A stretch of DNA of 64,000 bases, from positions 558,001-622,000 of the forward strand of contig NZ_JAHBYN010000001.1 of NCBI RefSeq assembly GCF_019635935.1, read 5' to 3'. The position numbers were made by a program, and so were the translations under genes. This document shows, one piece after another, positions 25,150-33,875 of the stretch (position 1 is its first letter; the number at the start of each line of letters is the position of its first letter). The stretch is from Parvibaculum sp. (lineage in GTDB: Bacteria > Pseudomonadota > Alphaproteobacteria > Parvibaculales > Parvibaculaceae). A model generated the notes under the pieces. That model had not been told where the DNA came from. It saw nothing but the letters and a program-made list of their open reading frames with translations, and did not search any database.

Positions 25150-25764
25150 GTGAGCCTCGGCCTCGAAAGCATGGCGGCGCTGTTCGGCGCCATGGCGCTG
25201 CTGGCCGCCGTCCCGTCCGTCAGCGTACTGATCGTTTCGGCGCGCGCCGCATCGGCCGGCTTCGCGCATGGCGCGCTCGCCGCCGCCGGCATCGTCGCGG
25301 CCGATATCCTCTTCATTTTGCTCGCACTTTTCGGTCTGGCGCTGGCGGCGGAAGCACTGGGCGACGCCTTCCAATGGGTCAAATACGCCGCCGCGCTCTG
25401 GCTCCTCTGGCTCGGATTCGGCCTCTTCCGTGCCGCCCGCGCGCGCGCCGCCGCCGCGCCCGCCGCCCCGTCGCGGCGCTCGAGCTTCATGGCGGGCTTC
25501 CTGCTAACCCTCGGGGATCAAAAGGCAATTTTCTTCTATCTCGGCTTCTTCCCGGCCTTTCTCGACCTCGCGGCGATGACCGCAGCCGACGCCGCGGCCA
25601 TCGTCGTCATCGCCATTGTCGCGGTCGGCGGCGTCAAGCTCGCCTGGGCCTTCGCGGCCGCAAGGGCGGGCGGCATCGCCGGTCCGCAGACCGCCCGCGC
25701 CCTCAACATCGCCGCCGCGCTGACGCTGGCCGCCGTCGCCGCCTGGCTGGTCTGGACCGCCTAA
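25150..25764 (+). CDS. LysE/RhtB-family amino-acid exporter-like protein
   Basis: The 204-aa protein has about six hydrophobic segments and the family landmarks: the N-terminal PSVSVLIVSARAASAGFAHG (normally PGP-x-x-x-x-x), WVKYAAALWLLWLGFGLF, and FMAGFLLTLGDQKAIFFYLG. LysE-type carriers export amino acids or homoserine lactone-like compounds across the inner membrane. The typical GNPKA motif is altered to GDQKA, so the substrate may differ. The start is a GTG at 25150. It lies tail to tail with the tRNA-Leu gene. Confidence 0.82.
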   Translation: MSLGLESMAALFGAMALLAAVPSVSVLIVSARAASAGFAHGALAAAGIVAADILFILLALFGLALAAEALGDAFQWVKYAAALWLLWLGFGLFRAARARAAAAPAAPSRRSSFMAGFLLTLGDQKAIFFYLGFFPAFLDLAAMTAADAAAIVVIAIVAVGGVKLAWAFAAARAGGIAGPQTARALNIAAALTLAAVAAWLVWTA

Positions 25765-25793
25765 GTTATTATCGCTGTTGAGATTTTAAAGGC

Positions 25794-25880
25794 TGGTGGC
25801 CCCTGCGGGACTCGAACCCGCACTCCCTTACGAGAAGCAGATTTTAAGTCTGCTGCGTATACCAGTTTCGCCAAGGGGCC
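25794..25880 (-). tRNA. tRNA-Leu (anticodon UAA)
   Basis: An 87-nt class II tRNA including an encoded CCA. The acceptor stem GGCCCCT pairs with AGGGGCC, the anticodon stem GCAGA/TCTGC encloses CTTAAAA giving anticodon UAA, a variable arm (TTCTCGTAAGGGA region) is present, and the T-arm is GCGGG-TTCGAGT-CCCGC. No integrase or duplicated 3' end was seen next to it. Confidence 0.95.
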
Positions 25881-25933
25881 TTGCGACACTAGCTATGCCC
25901 TCTCGCGCCCGCTCACGCAAAACGAAAACGCGC

Positions 25934-25965
25934 AAAAGAAAACGGCGGCCCGCAAGGGACCGCCG
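25934..25965 (-). terminator. Intrinsic terminator of the small exported-protein gene
   Basis: On the minus strand CGGCGG-t-CCC pairs with GGG-c-CGCCG around a short loop (25943-25965), followed by TTTTCTTTT (25942 to 25934). It lies 30 bp past the stop of the gene at 25995-26246. Confidence 0.75.
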
Positions 25966-25994
25966 CTTCGAAATTCCGGTTTGCCGGTAAAGGC

Positions 25995-26246
25995 TTAGCC
26001 GGCGAGGCCCTGCCAGACCGGCCAGCAGTTGCCGCCGACGCTTCCGGCGAGCGCGGCCTGGGCTTCCTTGGCATTGGAGCCGTCGGCGGACTGAACGCTG
26101 TCCGCGCCGCCCGTGCACCACACGTAGAACTGGTGCGTACCGGCCTTCGACTGCGCGCCGAAGCTGGAGTCCAGCGCCGAAGCCGCGCCGGCCAGCATGA
26201 ACGCCGCACCAGCAACCAGGCCCACAAATCCGATGGTCTTCTTCAT
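25995..26246 (-). CDS. Small exported protein with two cysteines
   Basis: The 83-aa product has a signal peptide (MKKTIGFVGLVAGAAFMLAG, cleavage near ASALD) and a mature part of about 58 residues containing two cysteines (VWCTGG and GNCWPV), probably one disulfide. It has its own terminator and a purine-rich ribosome site (GGGAGAGACG). No family is recognised. Small secreted proteins of this kind are often abundant envelope components, but nothing here shows a role. Confidence 0.75.
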   Translation of the reverse strand: MKKTIGFVGLVAGAAFMLAGAASALDSSFGAQSKAGTHQFYVWCTGGADSVQSADGSNAKEAQAALAGSVGGNCWPVWQGLAG

Positions 26247-26503
26247 TTCGTCTCTCCCTCCGGGTAACCTGACCCTAAAAACTCGTTGCCGGGCCTTGAT
26301 TTAGACGTTCGGCCCGTTTCCCCCGTTCCGCCGTTCTTCGCCCCGCGGACGAGCCCGGCAGACCCTTCATGGGAACAATTCTAGCCGGTTCGCTGTCGAT
26401 TGTATCGCGCCGAAACCGGCAGGAATGCTGAAACTTTCGTAATGTTGCGGTCCTGTTGCCAAGAAACGACAAAAACCCTGTCATTCCGGGGCTTTCGGGC
26501 GTT

Positions 26504-27262
26504 TCAGGCCGGCTCGCCGGTCTGCGGCTCGACGCCGAATTCGCGCATCAGCGCCGCGACTTCCGCCGCCACGCGTTCAAGCTCGGTCGAATCGGTAGCC
26601 CGCATCACGATGCTGGTGCCGAAGGTCCGGCCCCGGTAATAGGGATAGCTGCCGATGCCGACATCGGGGTGTTTTGCCTGCAATTCTCCCAGTTTTTCGG
26701 CAATCGTCCCCTCGCCGATCTGCCCGGTCACGGTGCGGCTCTGCATGGTGGCGCCACCTTCGAGGCGCCCGGTCAGGCTGTCCAGCATCACCTGCATCAC
26801 CATCGGCACGCCGGCCATCACGAACACATTGCCGATCTGGAAGCCCGGCGCCTTGCTCAACGGGTTTTCGATCATCGTCGCGCCTTCGGGAAGCCGCGCC
26901 ATTCGCATGCGAGCGGCCGTAAACTCGCCGCCCGTGGCCTTGTAGTGGTCGCCCAGTATCTTCACCGCTTCCGGGTGATGGCCGATCGGTACACCGAAGG
27001 CCTTGGCCACCGCGTCCGCCGTGATGTCGTCATGCGTCGGGCCGATGCCGCCGGTCGTGAAAACATAGTCGTAGCGCGCCCGGACCTCGTTGATGACCGC
27101 GACGATCGTTTCCTCAACATCGGGGATAACCCGCGCCTCGCGCACCTGAATCCCGATCTTGTTCAGATGGTTGGCGATATAGGCGAGATTGGAATCGCGC
27201 GTCCGCCCCGACAGGATCTCGTCGCCGATCAGCAGCACGCAGGCGGTTACGGTTTTCGGCAT
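26504..27262 (-). CDS. CinA N-terminal-type (molybdopterin-binding fold) protein
   Basis: The 252-aa protein is the MoCF/CinA-N domain: LLIGDEILSGRTRDSN, the loop TTGGIGPTHDDITADA, and AFGVPIGHHPEAV. The C-terminal amidohydrolase (nicotinamide-nucleotide deamidase) part of full CinA is absent, as in the many alphaproteobacterial YfaY-like single-domain forms. These are predicted to hydrolyse ADP-ribose-type or NAD-derived compounds; the role here is uncertain. GAGGAA precedes ATG 27262. It is divergent from map. Confidence 0.87.
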   Translation of the reverse strand: MPKTVTACVLLIGDEILSGRTRDSNLAYIANHLNKIGIQVREARVIPDVEETIVAVINEVRARYDYVFTTGGIGPTHDDITADAVAKAFGVPIGHHPEAVKILGDHYKATGGEFTAARMRMARLPEGATMIENPLSKAPGFQIGNVFVMAGVPMVMQVMLDSLTGRLEGGATMQSRTVTGQIGEGTIAEKLGELQAKHPDVGIGSYPYYRGRTFGTSIVMRATDSTELERVAAEVAALMREFGVEPQTGEPA

Positions 27263-27399
27263 GGACGGTTCCTCAAGGTCGCGGAAACGCAGGATAGCGC
27301 CCCGCCCGCCCCGGAGACAAATCGGCGCCGGGACTAGGATCGGATGGCCCGACCGACTATGTTAGGCTTGCAAACAAAGCAATATCGCCGCGAGACGAA

Positions 27400-28221
27400 A
27401 TGACCTACCAGGACGCCACCGAGAGCCCCGCGACCAATAGCGGCCGCATCAAGCTGCATAGCCCCGAAGATTTCGAGGGCATGCGCGCCGCCGGCCGCCT
27501 CGCCGCCGAATGTCTCGACATGCTGACGAAGGAAGTGAAACCCGGCGTCACGACGCTGGCTCTCGACAAGCTGGTCTTCGACTTCGCGATGGATCACGGC
27601 GCGCTGCCGGCGACGCTGAACTACCGCGGTTACAGGCATTCCTGCTGCACCTCGATCAACCATGTCGTCTGTCACGGCATTCCCGGCGACCGCGCATTGC
27701 GCGACGGCGACGCGGTCAACATCGACGTGACGCTGATCGTCGACGGCTGGCACGGCGACACCAACCGCATGTATTTCGCGGGCGAAGCGCCGCGCAAGGC
27801 GCAGCGCCTCTCCGACGTCACCTACGAAGCGATGATGCGCGGCATCGCCGCCGTGAAACCGGGTGCGACGCTCGGCGACATCGGCGCCGCGATTCAGGAA
27901 TTCGCCGAAGGCCAGCGCTGCTCGGTGGTGCGCGAATTCTGCGGCCACGGCCTCGGCCGCGTTTTCCACGACATGCCGAACGTGCTGCATTACGGCAAAC
28001 GCGGACAAGGCGCGGTGCTGCGCCCCGGCATGTTCTTCACCGTCGAACCGATGATCAACGCCGGAAAGCCGGGCGTCAAAATTCTCGCCGACGGCTGGAC
28101 CGCCGTAACGCGCGACCGTTCGCTCTCGGCGCAGTTCGAACATTCGATCGGCGTCACCGAAACCGGCGTCGAGATTTTCACCAAATCGCCGGCGGGCCTC
28201 GACTGCCCGCCCTACGCCTGA
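27400..28221 (+). CDS. map: Type I methionine aminopeptidase
   Basis: The 273-aa enzyme removes the initiator Met from nascent proteins. All five metal ligands are visible: Asp in [11 protein letters not shown], Asp in HGDTNRMYF, His in [10 protein letters not shown], Glu in [11 protein letters not shown], and Glu in [10 protein letters not shown]. The [20 protein letters not shown] segment is also typical, with His in the last part of the active site. It is followed after 14 bp by radC, so the two form an operon, as in several alphaproteobacteria. Confidence 0.96.
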   Translation: MTYQDATESPATNSGRIKLHSPEDFEGMRAAGRLAAECLDMLTKEVKPGVTTLALDKLVFDFAMDHGALPATLNYRGYRHSCCTSINHVVCHGIPGDRALRDGDAVNIDVTLIVDGWHGDTNRMYFAGEAPRKAQRLSDVTYEAMMRGIAAVKPGATLGDIGAAIQEFAEGQRCSVVREFCGHGLGRVFHDMPNVLHYGKRGQGAVLRPGMFFTVEPMINAGKPGVKILADGWTAVTRDRSLSAQFEHSIGVTETGVEIFTKSPAGLDCPPYA

Positions 28222-28235
28222 GCGGACGCGCGCGC

Positions 28236-28925
28236 ATGGGGGCCGGCGCCGACGCGAAGCCCCATTATGCCGGGCACCGCGAACGCCTGCGCGCCCGCTT
28301 CCTGAAAGCGCCCGAAAGCCTTGCCGACTACGAAGTGCTGGAGATGCTGCTCTTCAATGCCATCCCCCAGCGCGACACCAAGCCGCTTGCGAAAGAGCTG
28401 ATCGAAAAATTCGGCGGACTGTCCGAAGTGCTGAACGCCGAGGAAGCGCGGCTGCGCGAAGTGAAAGGCGTCAAGGATCGCGCCGTCACCGAGCTGCGCC
28501 TCGCGCGCGAAGCGGGACTTCGCCTCTCGCAATCGAAGGTGATGAAGAAGAACGTGATCGGCTCGTGGACCGCGCTGCTCGAATATTGCGCCGCATCGAT
28601 GGCGCACAACCCGACCGAACAGTTCCGCATCCTGTTTCTCGACCGCAAGAACCATCTGATCGCGGATGAAGTGCAGCAGAAGGGTACGGTCGACCACACG
28701 CCCGTCTATCCGCGCGAAGTCGTCAAGCGCGCGCTCGAACTGAACGCCTCGGCGCTGATCCTCGTCCACAATCACCCTTCCGGCGACCCGACACCCTCGA
28801 CGGCCGATATCAAGATGACCAGGCAGATCATCGAAACCGCCAAACCGCTCGGCATCGAGGTGCACGATCACCTCGTCGTCGGCAAGGGCCGGCATGCGAG
28901 TTTCCGGACACTGGGATTGATCTGA
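28236..28925 (+). CDS. radC: RadC family JAB-domain protein
   Basis: The 229-aa protein has an N-terminal helix-hairpin-helix-like part ([20 protein letters not shown]) and a C-terminal JAB/MPN domain with the metalloprotease-type motif [14 protein letters not shown] plus the upstream Glu in [10 protein letters not shown]. Although named RadC, the family has no confirmed repair function and may be a metal-dependent nuclease or peptidase. It begins 14 bp after map. A weak GGGCG/CGCCC hairpin (28939-28953) follows the stop. Confidence 0.92.
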   Translation: MGAGADAKPHYAGHRERLRARFLKAPESLADYEVLEMLLFNAIPQRDTKPLAKELIEKFGGLSEVLNAEEARLREVKGVKDRAVTELRLAREAGLRLSQSKVMKKNVIGSWTALLEYCAASMAHNPTEQFRILFLDRKNHLIADEVQQKGTVDHTPVYPREVVKRALELNASALILVHNHPSGDPTPSTADIKMTRQIIETAKPLGIEVHDHLVVGKGRHASFRTLGLI

Positions 28926-28956
28926 CTACGGACGAAAAGGGCGGAAAACGCCCGTT

Positions 28957-28995
28957 GTGTCATCGAACTGTCAAAAATCTGTCACGAACCATTTT
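28957..28995 (+). promoter_or_regulatory. Triple Pho-box-like array, copy B
   Basis: Half-sites GTGTCA, CTGTCA and CTGTCA start at 28957, 28968 and 28979, each exactly 11 bp apart, followed by CGAACCATTTT. The 39-bp block agrees with the minus strand of 24638-24676 at 32 positions. It points right, towards the 33-bp motif and away from any gene start, because the next gene is on the opposite strand. Confidence 0.6.
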
Positions 28996-29108
28996 TGACC
29001 GGCATTTACGAGGGCGCGTCGTGGTTCAGCACATTTCACTCGGACCGGGGATAAGTCTGCGAAAAGAGCTTATGCAACGCGCGGTCCGAAGATCGATTTT
29101 CGTGTTTC

Positions 29109-29141
29109 GAGATTTCCCCACTTAAAATTGAAAATCGCCGG
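29109..29141 (+). repeat. 33-bp dispersed motif, copy B
   Basis: Read from the left it runs GAGATTTCCCCACTT... to AAAATCGCCGG. It matches copy A (24459-24491, opposite strand) with two mismatches. It lies 113 bp beyond the Pho-array block in the direction that block points, and ten bases before a strong hairpin. Confidence 0.8.
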
Positions 29142-29150
29142 AATGGGTCT

Positions 29151-29177
29151 CTCACCCTCCCTCTGTGGGAGGGTGAG
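29151..29177. repeat. 11-bp perfect hairpin between convergent genes
   Basis: CTCACCCTCCC (29151-29161) pairs perfectly with GGGAGGGTGAG (29167-29177) around a TCTGT loop. There is no T-tract on either side, so it may be a dispersed palindrome rather than a classical terminator, though its place between convergent radC and amidase would suit a transcription end. Confidence 0.65.
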
Positions 29178-29195
29178 AAGGAAGGAGACTGCGCC

Positions 29196-30686
29196 CTACC
29201 CCGCGAACACCGGCGCGTATTTGTCCGCCCACGGACGGGCCTGTTCGAGTTCGAAGGCGAGTTCGAACAAGACCTTTTCACCACCCAAGGACGCGGCGAA
29301 TTGCGAGCCGATGGGGAGACCCGCCTCGTTCCACGACAGCGGCACCGACATGGCGGGCGTCCCGGCCACATTGTGCAGCGGCGTGTAGGCCACGTAGCGG
29401 ATGGTGCGTTCGTAGAGCGTGTCGAAGTGGACGCGCGGGTCCTGCTGCCCGAGCTTCGGCGGCGCCGACGCCAGCATCGGCGTCAGCCAGACGTCGTAAT
29501 CGGCCATGAAGGCGTTGACCTTTGCCGTCGCCGCCGCGAACGCCGCCAGCGCCTTTTCCATCGCGTCGGCGGGCTTGGCGTTGAAATGGGCGGCAAGACC
29601 GTTGGTCCAGGGTTCGAGCACTTCTTCCGGGTCGAGGCCGTTTTCCTTCGCCAGCGCGACAAGGCGCGAGGGACCGGACGCCCAGACGGTCAGGAATGCG
29701 TCGATGAAGGGCTCGCCCTCGACCGGATTGCGGGCCGGAATGATTTCATGGCCGAGATCGGCGCAGAGCTTCGCCACATCTTCAAGCGCCGCCTTGACGT
29801 CGGCATCGGGCTCGGTGCCGTAATAGCTCATCGTGTCGAAGGCGATCTTCAGCCGTTTCGTTCCCGGCGCCGTGACGCGGCCCGTTGGCGCAAGCACGGC
29901 GTCCGCGCCGGTCATCTCGGTGGCGGCAAAAAGCGTCGCGCTGTCGCGCACCGAGCGGCTGACGCAATGCTGGACGCCGATGTCGCCCGGCAGCGTGTCG
30001 CCGCCGAGGAAGATGCGACCGCGGCTCGGCTTCAGCCCGAAGACGCCGCAGCACGACGCCGGAATGCGGATCGAGCCGCCGCCATCGGTCGCATGCGCCA
30101 GCGGCACCATGCCCGACGCAACCGCCGCCGCAGCGCCACCCGACGAACCGCCGGAGGAATGTTCGAGGTTCCACGGATTGTGGCAAGGTTCGAGAAACAG
30201 CGACTCGGTGGTGCCGAGCAGGCCGAACTCCGGCGTGTTGGATTTGCCGACCATAACGAAGCCGGCCGCTTCGTTGGCGGCGATGATCGGCTCCGTCGCC
30301 GGCGAGACATTTTCGGCGAACATGCGCGAGCCATTGCTGAGGCGCGTGCCGGCGAGACCGTTGAGATCCTTGACGAGATTGGGAACGCCGGTGAAAGGGC
30401 CCTTGGGCAGCGGGCCCTTGGCCGCCTCCCGCGCGCGGTCGAACAGTTCGGTGACGACCGCGTTGACTTGGCCGTTGACTTTTTCGATGCGGGCAATCGC
30501 GGCATCGACCAGTTCGAGCGCGCTTACCTCGCCCTTCGCCACGAGATCGGCCTGGGCCAGCGCGTCGAGCCGCGCGAGATCGGGCGCGGCAAGCGCCGGG
30601 CGGAAGCCGGCCCCGTAGGCGCCCGCAACCGCGGCCGTCGCCGCCGTCGATTTCAGAAAATGCCGCCGCGAAAGCTGCCTGCCCAT
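29196..30686 (-). CDS. Amidase-signature family protein with Tat signal
   Basis: The 496-aa protein begins with a twin-arginine signal (QLSRRHFLKSTAATAAVAGA, then a hydrophobic run), so it should act in the periplasm. The amidase signature catalytic triad region is present: Lys in LVKDLNGLAGT, and the glycine-serine stretch SSGGSSGGAAAAVASGMVPL followed by TDGGGSIRIPASCCG. It hydrolyses a carboxylic amide; the natural substrate is unknown. GGGGAGGA precedes ATG 30686. It is divergent from purB. Confidence 0.9.
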   Translation of the reverse strand: MGRQLSRRHFLKSTAATAAVAGAYGAGFRPALAAPDLARLDALAQADLVAKGEVSALELVDAAIARIEKVNGQVNAVVTELFDRAREAAKGPLPKGPFTGVPNLVKDLNGLAGTRLSNGSRMFAENVSPATEPIIAANEAAGFVMVGKSNTPEFGLLGTTESLFLEPCHNPWNLEHSSGGSSGGAAAAVASGMVPLAHATDGGGSIRIPASCCGVFGLKPSRGRIFLGGDTLPGDIGVQHCVSRSVRDSATLFAATEMTGADAVLAPTGRVTAPGTKRLKIAFDTMSYYGTEPDADVKAALEDVAKLCADLGHEIIPARNPVEGEPFIDAFLTVWASGPSRLVALAKENGLDPEEVLEPWTNGLAAHFNAKPADAMEKALAAFAAATAKVNAFMADYDVWLTPMLASAPPKLGQQDPRVHFDTLYERTIRYVAYTPLHNVAGTPAMSVPLSWNEAGLPIGSQFAASLGGEKVLFELAFELEQARPWADKYAPVFAG

Positions 30687-30880
30687 GCCCAAATCCTCCC
30701 CTTATTAATTGGTTGCCGCCTGTCGCGGCTTGAGAGGGAGGGTAGCCCGGCGATCGGGGGAAATGAAAGAGATTCGGGCACTTTCCGGCCTGTCCCGGCC
30801 CGCTATTGAGCGTCGCGTGTCCAGGTGCTACACCCTGCGCATTCCTGCAAGACCGGTTTTTCCAAGCCCGAGAGGCGCCG

Positions 30881-32224
30881 ATGATCCCCCGCTATTCGCG
30901 GCCCGAAATGGTCGCCATCTGGGAACCCGACACGAAGTTCCGCATCTGGTTCGAGATCGAGGCGCATGCCTGCACGGCGCTGGCGGAGCTGGGCGTGATC
31001 CCGAAGGAAGCGGCAAAAAACATCCGCGCACGCGGCGACAAGGCGGTGTTCGACGTCGCGAAAATCGACGCGATCGAGCGCGAGGTGAAGCACGACGTCA
31101 TCGCCTTCCTGACGCATCTGGCCGAATTCATCGGCGAGGATTCGCGCTTCGTCCATCAGGGCATGACCTCGTCCGACGTGCTCGACACCTGCTTCAACGT
31201 GCAGCTTGTGCGCGCGACCGACATTCTGCTGGCCGACATGGACGCTCTGCTGGCCGCCTTGAAGCGCCGCGCCTTCGAGCACAAGGACACGGTGTGCATC
31301 GGCCGCAGCCACGGCATCCATGCCGAGCCGGTGACCTTCGGGCTGAAAATGGCGCAGGCTTATGCCGAATTCGAACGCTGCCGCGCGCGGCTGGTCGCGG
31401 CGCGCAAGGAAGTGGCGACCTGTGCGATTTCAGGCGCGGTCGGCACTTTCGCCAATATCGACCCGCGCGTCGAGGAACATGTCGCGAAGGCGCTCGGCCT
31501 TGAGCCGGAGCCCGTGTCGACGCAGGTGATCCCGCGCGACCGCCACGCGATGTATTTCGCGACGCTCGGCGTCGTCGCTTCCTCGATCGAGCGGCTGGCG
31601 ACCGAAATCCGCCACCTGCAGCGCACGGAAGTTCTGGAAGCCGAGGAGTTTTTCTCCGAAGGCCAGAAGGGTTCCTCGGCGATGCCGCACAAGCGGAACC
31701 CGGTGCTGACCGAAAACCTGACGGGGCTGGCGCGCCTTGTGCGCGGCATGAGCATTCCGGCGATGGAAAACGTCGCGCTCTGGCATGAGCGCGACATCTC
31801 GCATTCCTCCGTCGAACGCATGATCGGCCCCGACGCCACCGTGACGCTCGACTTCGCGCTCAACCGCCTCACCGGCGTCATCGACAAGCTGCTGGTCTAC
31901 CCGGCGCAGATGCAGAAGAACCTCGACCAGCTTGGCGGCCTCGTGCATTCGCAGCGCGTGCTGCTGGCGCTGACGCAGAAGGGTGCGAGCCGCGAGGACG
32001 CCTACCGCCTCGTGCAGCGCAACGCCATGCCGGTGTGGCGCGGCGAAGGCAACTTCCTGACGCTGCTGAAGGCCGACAAGGACGTGTCGGCGAAGCTTTC
32101 GGACACCGAACTCGAAGCACTGTTCGACCTCGGCTACCACACGCGCCAGGTCGACACGATCTTCGCCCGCGTCTTCGGCAAGGAAGTGGTGGCGGCCGCC
32201 AAAAAGGGCAAGGCGGCGGAGTAA
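30881..32224 (+). CDS. purB: Adenylosuccinate lyase
   Basis: The 447-aa enzyme splits fumarate from SAICAR and adenylosuccinate in purine synthesis. Fumarase/aspartase superfamily motifs are SHGIHAEPVTFGLK (catalytic His), GQKGSSAMPHKRNPV (the mobile catalytic Ser loop), and the early region VHQGMTSSDVLDTC. It is separated by 5.7 kb from the purC-purS-purQ-purL cluster. A GAGG site is seen before ATG 30881; longer in-frame starts lack one. Confidence 0.96.
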   Translation: MIPRYSRPEMVAIWEPDTKFRIWFEIEAHACTALAELGVIPKEAAKNIRARGDKAVFDVAKIDAIEREVKHDVIAFLTHLAEFIGEDSRFVHQGMTSSDVLDTCFNVQLVRATDILLADMDALLAALKRRAFEHKDTVCIGRSHGIHAEPVTFGLKMAQAYAEFERCRARLVAARKEVATCAISGAVGTFANIDPRVEEHVAKALGLEPEPVSTQVIPRDRHAMYFATLGVVASSIERLATEIRHLQRTEVLEAEEFFSEGQKGSSAMPHKRNPVLTENLTGLARLVRGMSIPAMENVALWHERDISHSSVERMIGPDATVTLDFALNRLTGVIDKLLVYPAQMQKNLDQLGGLVHSQRVLLALTQKGASREDAYRLVQRNAMPVWRGEGNFLTLLKADKDVSAKLSDTELEALFDLGYHTRQVDTIFARVFGKEVVAAAKKGKAAE

Positions 32225-32291
32225 GGCTTCACCCCGCCGTCACAATCGGGCCTATACTGCGGGCATCGACATTCCGTTTCCGGGGGCTTCC

Positions 32292-33014
32292 ATGCTTCGT
32301 ACCGCTTTCGACGGCGCGCGCCGCCGCCGCATCTATCTGTTTCGCCACGGCGACGTTTCCTATGTCGACGACAAGGGCAACCGCGTGGCGGATGCCGCCG
32401 CCGTGCCGCTGACCGATTGGGGCCGCGAACAGGCGGCGCTGACCGGCAAGGCACTGGCCGGCATCCCCTTCGACCGGGCCGTCAGTTCGAGCTTCCCCCG
32501 CTCCATGGAGACGGCGCGTCTGATCCTCGAAGGGCGCGGCCTCGACATCGAACCGCACGATCATTTCGTCGAACTGCGCGGCGACCCCACATTCCGCAAT
32601 GCCATCACGGACCTCAACGAAATCGCCTATTCCTTCCGCAACGCGCATGTGCCCGGCGCGCGCTACAATGGCGGCGACAGCTTCGAGGACGTGAATGCGC
32701 GCGTGACGGCGGCGCTCGAGGCGCTCGTCGCCGAACCCGAATGGGAAACGCTGGCGCTGGTCGCGCATGGCGGCATCAACCGCCTCGTCATCGGCTGGGC
32801 CTTCGGCACCGGCCTGCAAACCTTCGCCGCCATCGACCAGAACACCTGTTGCCTCAACGTGATCGATTTCGACGAGCACCCGGAAACGAGGCAGATTGTG
32901 CGCAAGTCGGTGCGCGCCCTGAACATTGCCGTCTATGACGTGGTGAAGGAAGGCAACCACCTGCAATCGCTGGAACAGATCGCCGCGCGGCTGCGCCTGA
33001 AGGCGGACGCCTGA
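32292..33014 (+). CDS. Histidine phosphatase family protein
   Basis: The 240-aa protein has the RHG phosphohistidine motif at about residues 18-20 (IYLFRHGDVSYVDD), VSSSFPRSMETARLI, and the second active-site His in LALVAHGGINRLVIG. Members range from phosphoglycerate mutases to phosphatases of phosphosugars or nucleotides; the longer alpha-ribazole-type and SixA-type cannot be told apart here. It lies 67 bp after purB on the same strand, perhaps in the same transcript, and meets a converging crotonase gene. Confidence 0.86.
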   Translation: MLRTAFDGARRRRIYLFRHGDVSYVDDKGNRVADAAAVPLTDWGREQAALTGKALAGIPFDRAVSSSFPRSMETARLILEGRGLDIEPHDHFVELRGDPTFRNAITDLNEIAYSFRNAHVPGARYNGGDSFEDVNARVTAALEALVAEPEWETLALVAHGGINRLVIGWAFGTGLQTFAAIDQNTCCLNVIDFDEHPETRQIVRKSVRALNIAVYDVVKEGNHLQSLEQIAARLRLKADA

Positions 33015-33017
33015 GCG

Positions 33018-33797
33018 TTACTTCTTGCCCTTCACGAACTTGTCGCTTTCCTCCTGCGCCGTGCGGAAATTGGTCGAGAGCTGGCTCTGGTCGGCGTCGG
33101 CATAGGCGCTGACCTTGTGGAGCGCGTTGGCGGTCGCGTTGACCGCCTCCTTGACCATGCGCACGGCCGGCGCCGGCATCGACGCGGCGGCGGATGCCAG
33201 TTCCATCGCCTTTTCGACCACATGGCCGTCCTCGGCGATCTCGTCGACGAGACCCCAGTCGAGTGCGTGTTCCGCGCCCATGCGCTCGCAGAGAATGCAG
33301 ATGCGCTTGGCGCGCGCGGGCCCCACCAGCGTGATCAGGCGCGGCAGCGCACCCCATTGCAGATTGATGCCGATCTTGACTTCCGGCACATAGAGAAACG
33401 CGCCCTTCCCCATCACGCGCCAGTCGAGCGCCAGCGGCAGCGCGACACCGGCGCCGACCGCCATGCCCTCGATGGCCGCGACCGTGATCTGCGGCATGTC
33501 CTCCCAGGCCTGGCAAAGCCGGACGCCGCGATAATAGGTCTGGCGCAGTTCGAGATCGGTGCCGGCCGTCACCGCACGGGTTGCGCGTTCCTTGAGGTCG
33601 ATACCGCCCGAAAACGCCTCGCGCGTGCCGGTCAGCACCACCGCTTGCGTTTCGAGATCGTCCTGGAAACGGCGCGCGACATCGGTGAGTTCGAGGATCG
33701 TCTGCTGGTTGAAGGCGTTGCGCGCGCCCTTGCGGTCGAAGCGCACCAGCGCGACCGTGCCCTTTTTCTCGATGGTGACGTTGTTGTAGGCGGTCAT
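33018..33797 (-). CDS. Enoyl-CoA hydratase/isomerase family protein
   Basis: From ATG 33797 (after GGGGAGG) the product is 259 aa. Crotonase features are FDRKGARNAFNQQTI, the oxyanion loop EAFSGGIDLKERA, and AIEGMAVGAGVALPLALDWRV. The first hydratase Glu (GGGxE) is Ala here, while the second region keeps PE (YVPEVKIGINLQWG). It is thus more like an isomerase or another superfamily branch than a standard hydratase. It is the third crotonase-type gene in the window. It lies 78 bp downstream of the PQQ dehydrogenase gene on the same strand, so co-transcription is possible. Confidence 0.85.
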   Translation of the reverse strand: MTAYNNVTIEKKGTVALVRFDRKGARNAFNQQTILELTDVARRFQDDLETQAVVLTGTREAFSGGIDLKERATRAVTAGTDLELRQTYYRGVRLCQAWEDMPQITVAAIEGMAVGAGVALPLALDWRVMGKGAFLYVPEVKIGINLQWGALPRLITLVGPARAKRICILCERMGAEHALDWGLVDEIAEDGHVVEKAMELASAAASMPAPAVRMVKEAVNATANALHKVSAYADADQSQLSTNFRTAQEESDKFVKGKK

Positions 33798-33875
33798 GGC
33801 CCGTGCCTCCCCTGTTTTGCTTTTCTGAAGCAATTGTGCGGGGAGGCGCGGGACGATGACAAGCGGAATGCGAGA

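Noticed and set aside
25794..25880. tRNA-Leu as an integration site of a mobile element
   Set aside because: No integrase and no duplicated 3' end found within the window; neighbours are ordinary chromosomal genes.
26247..26503. Gene between the small exported protein and the CinA-like gene
   Set aside because: The only frame (26275-26484, minus) has no ribosome site or recognisable feature.
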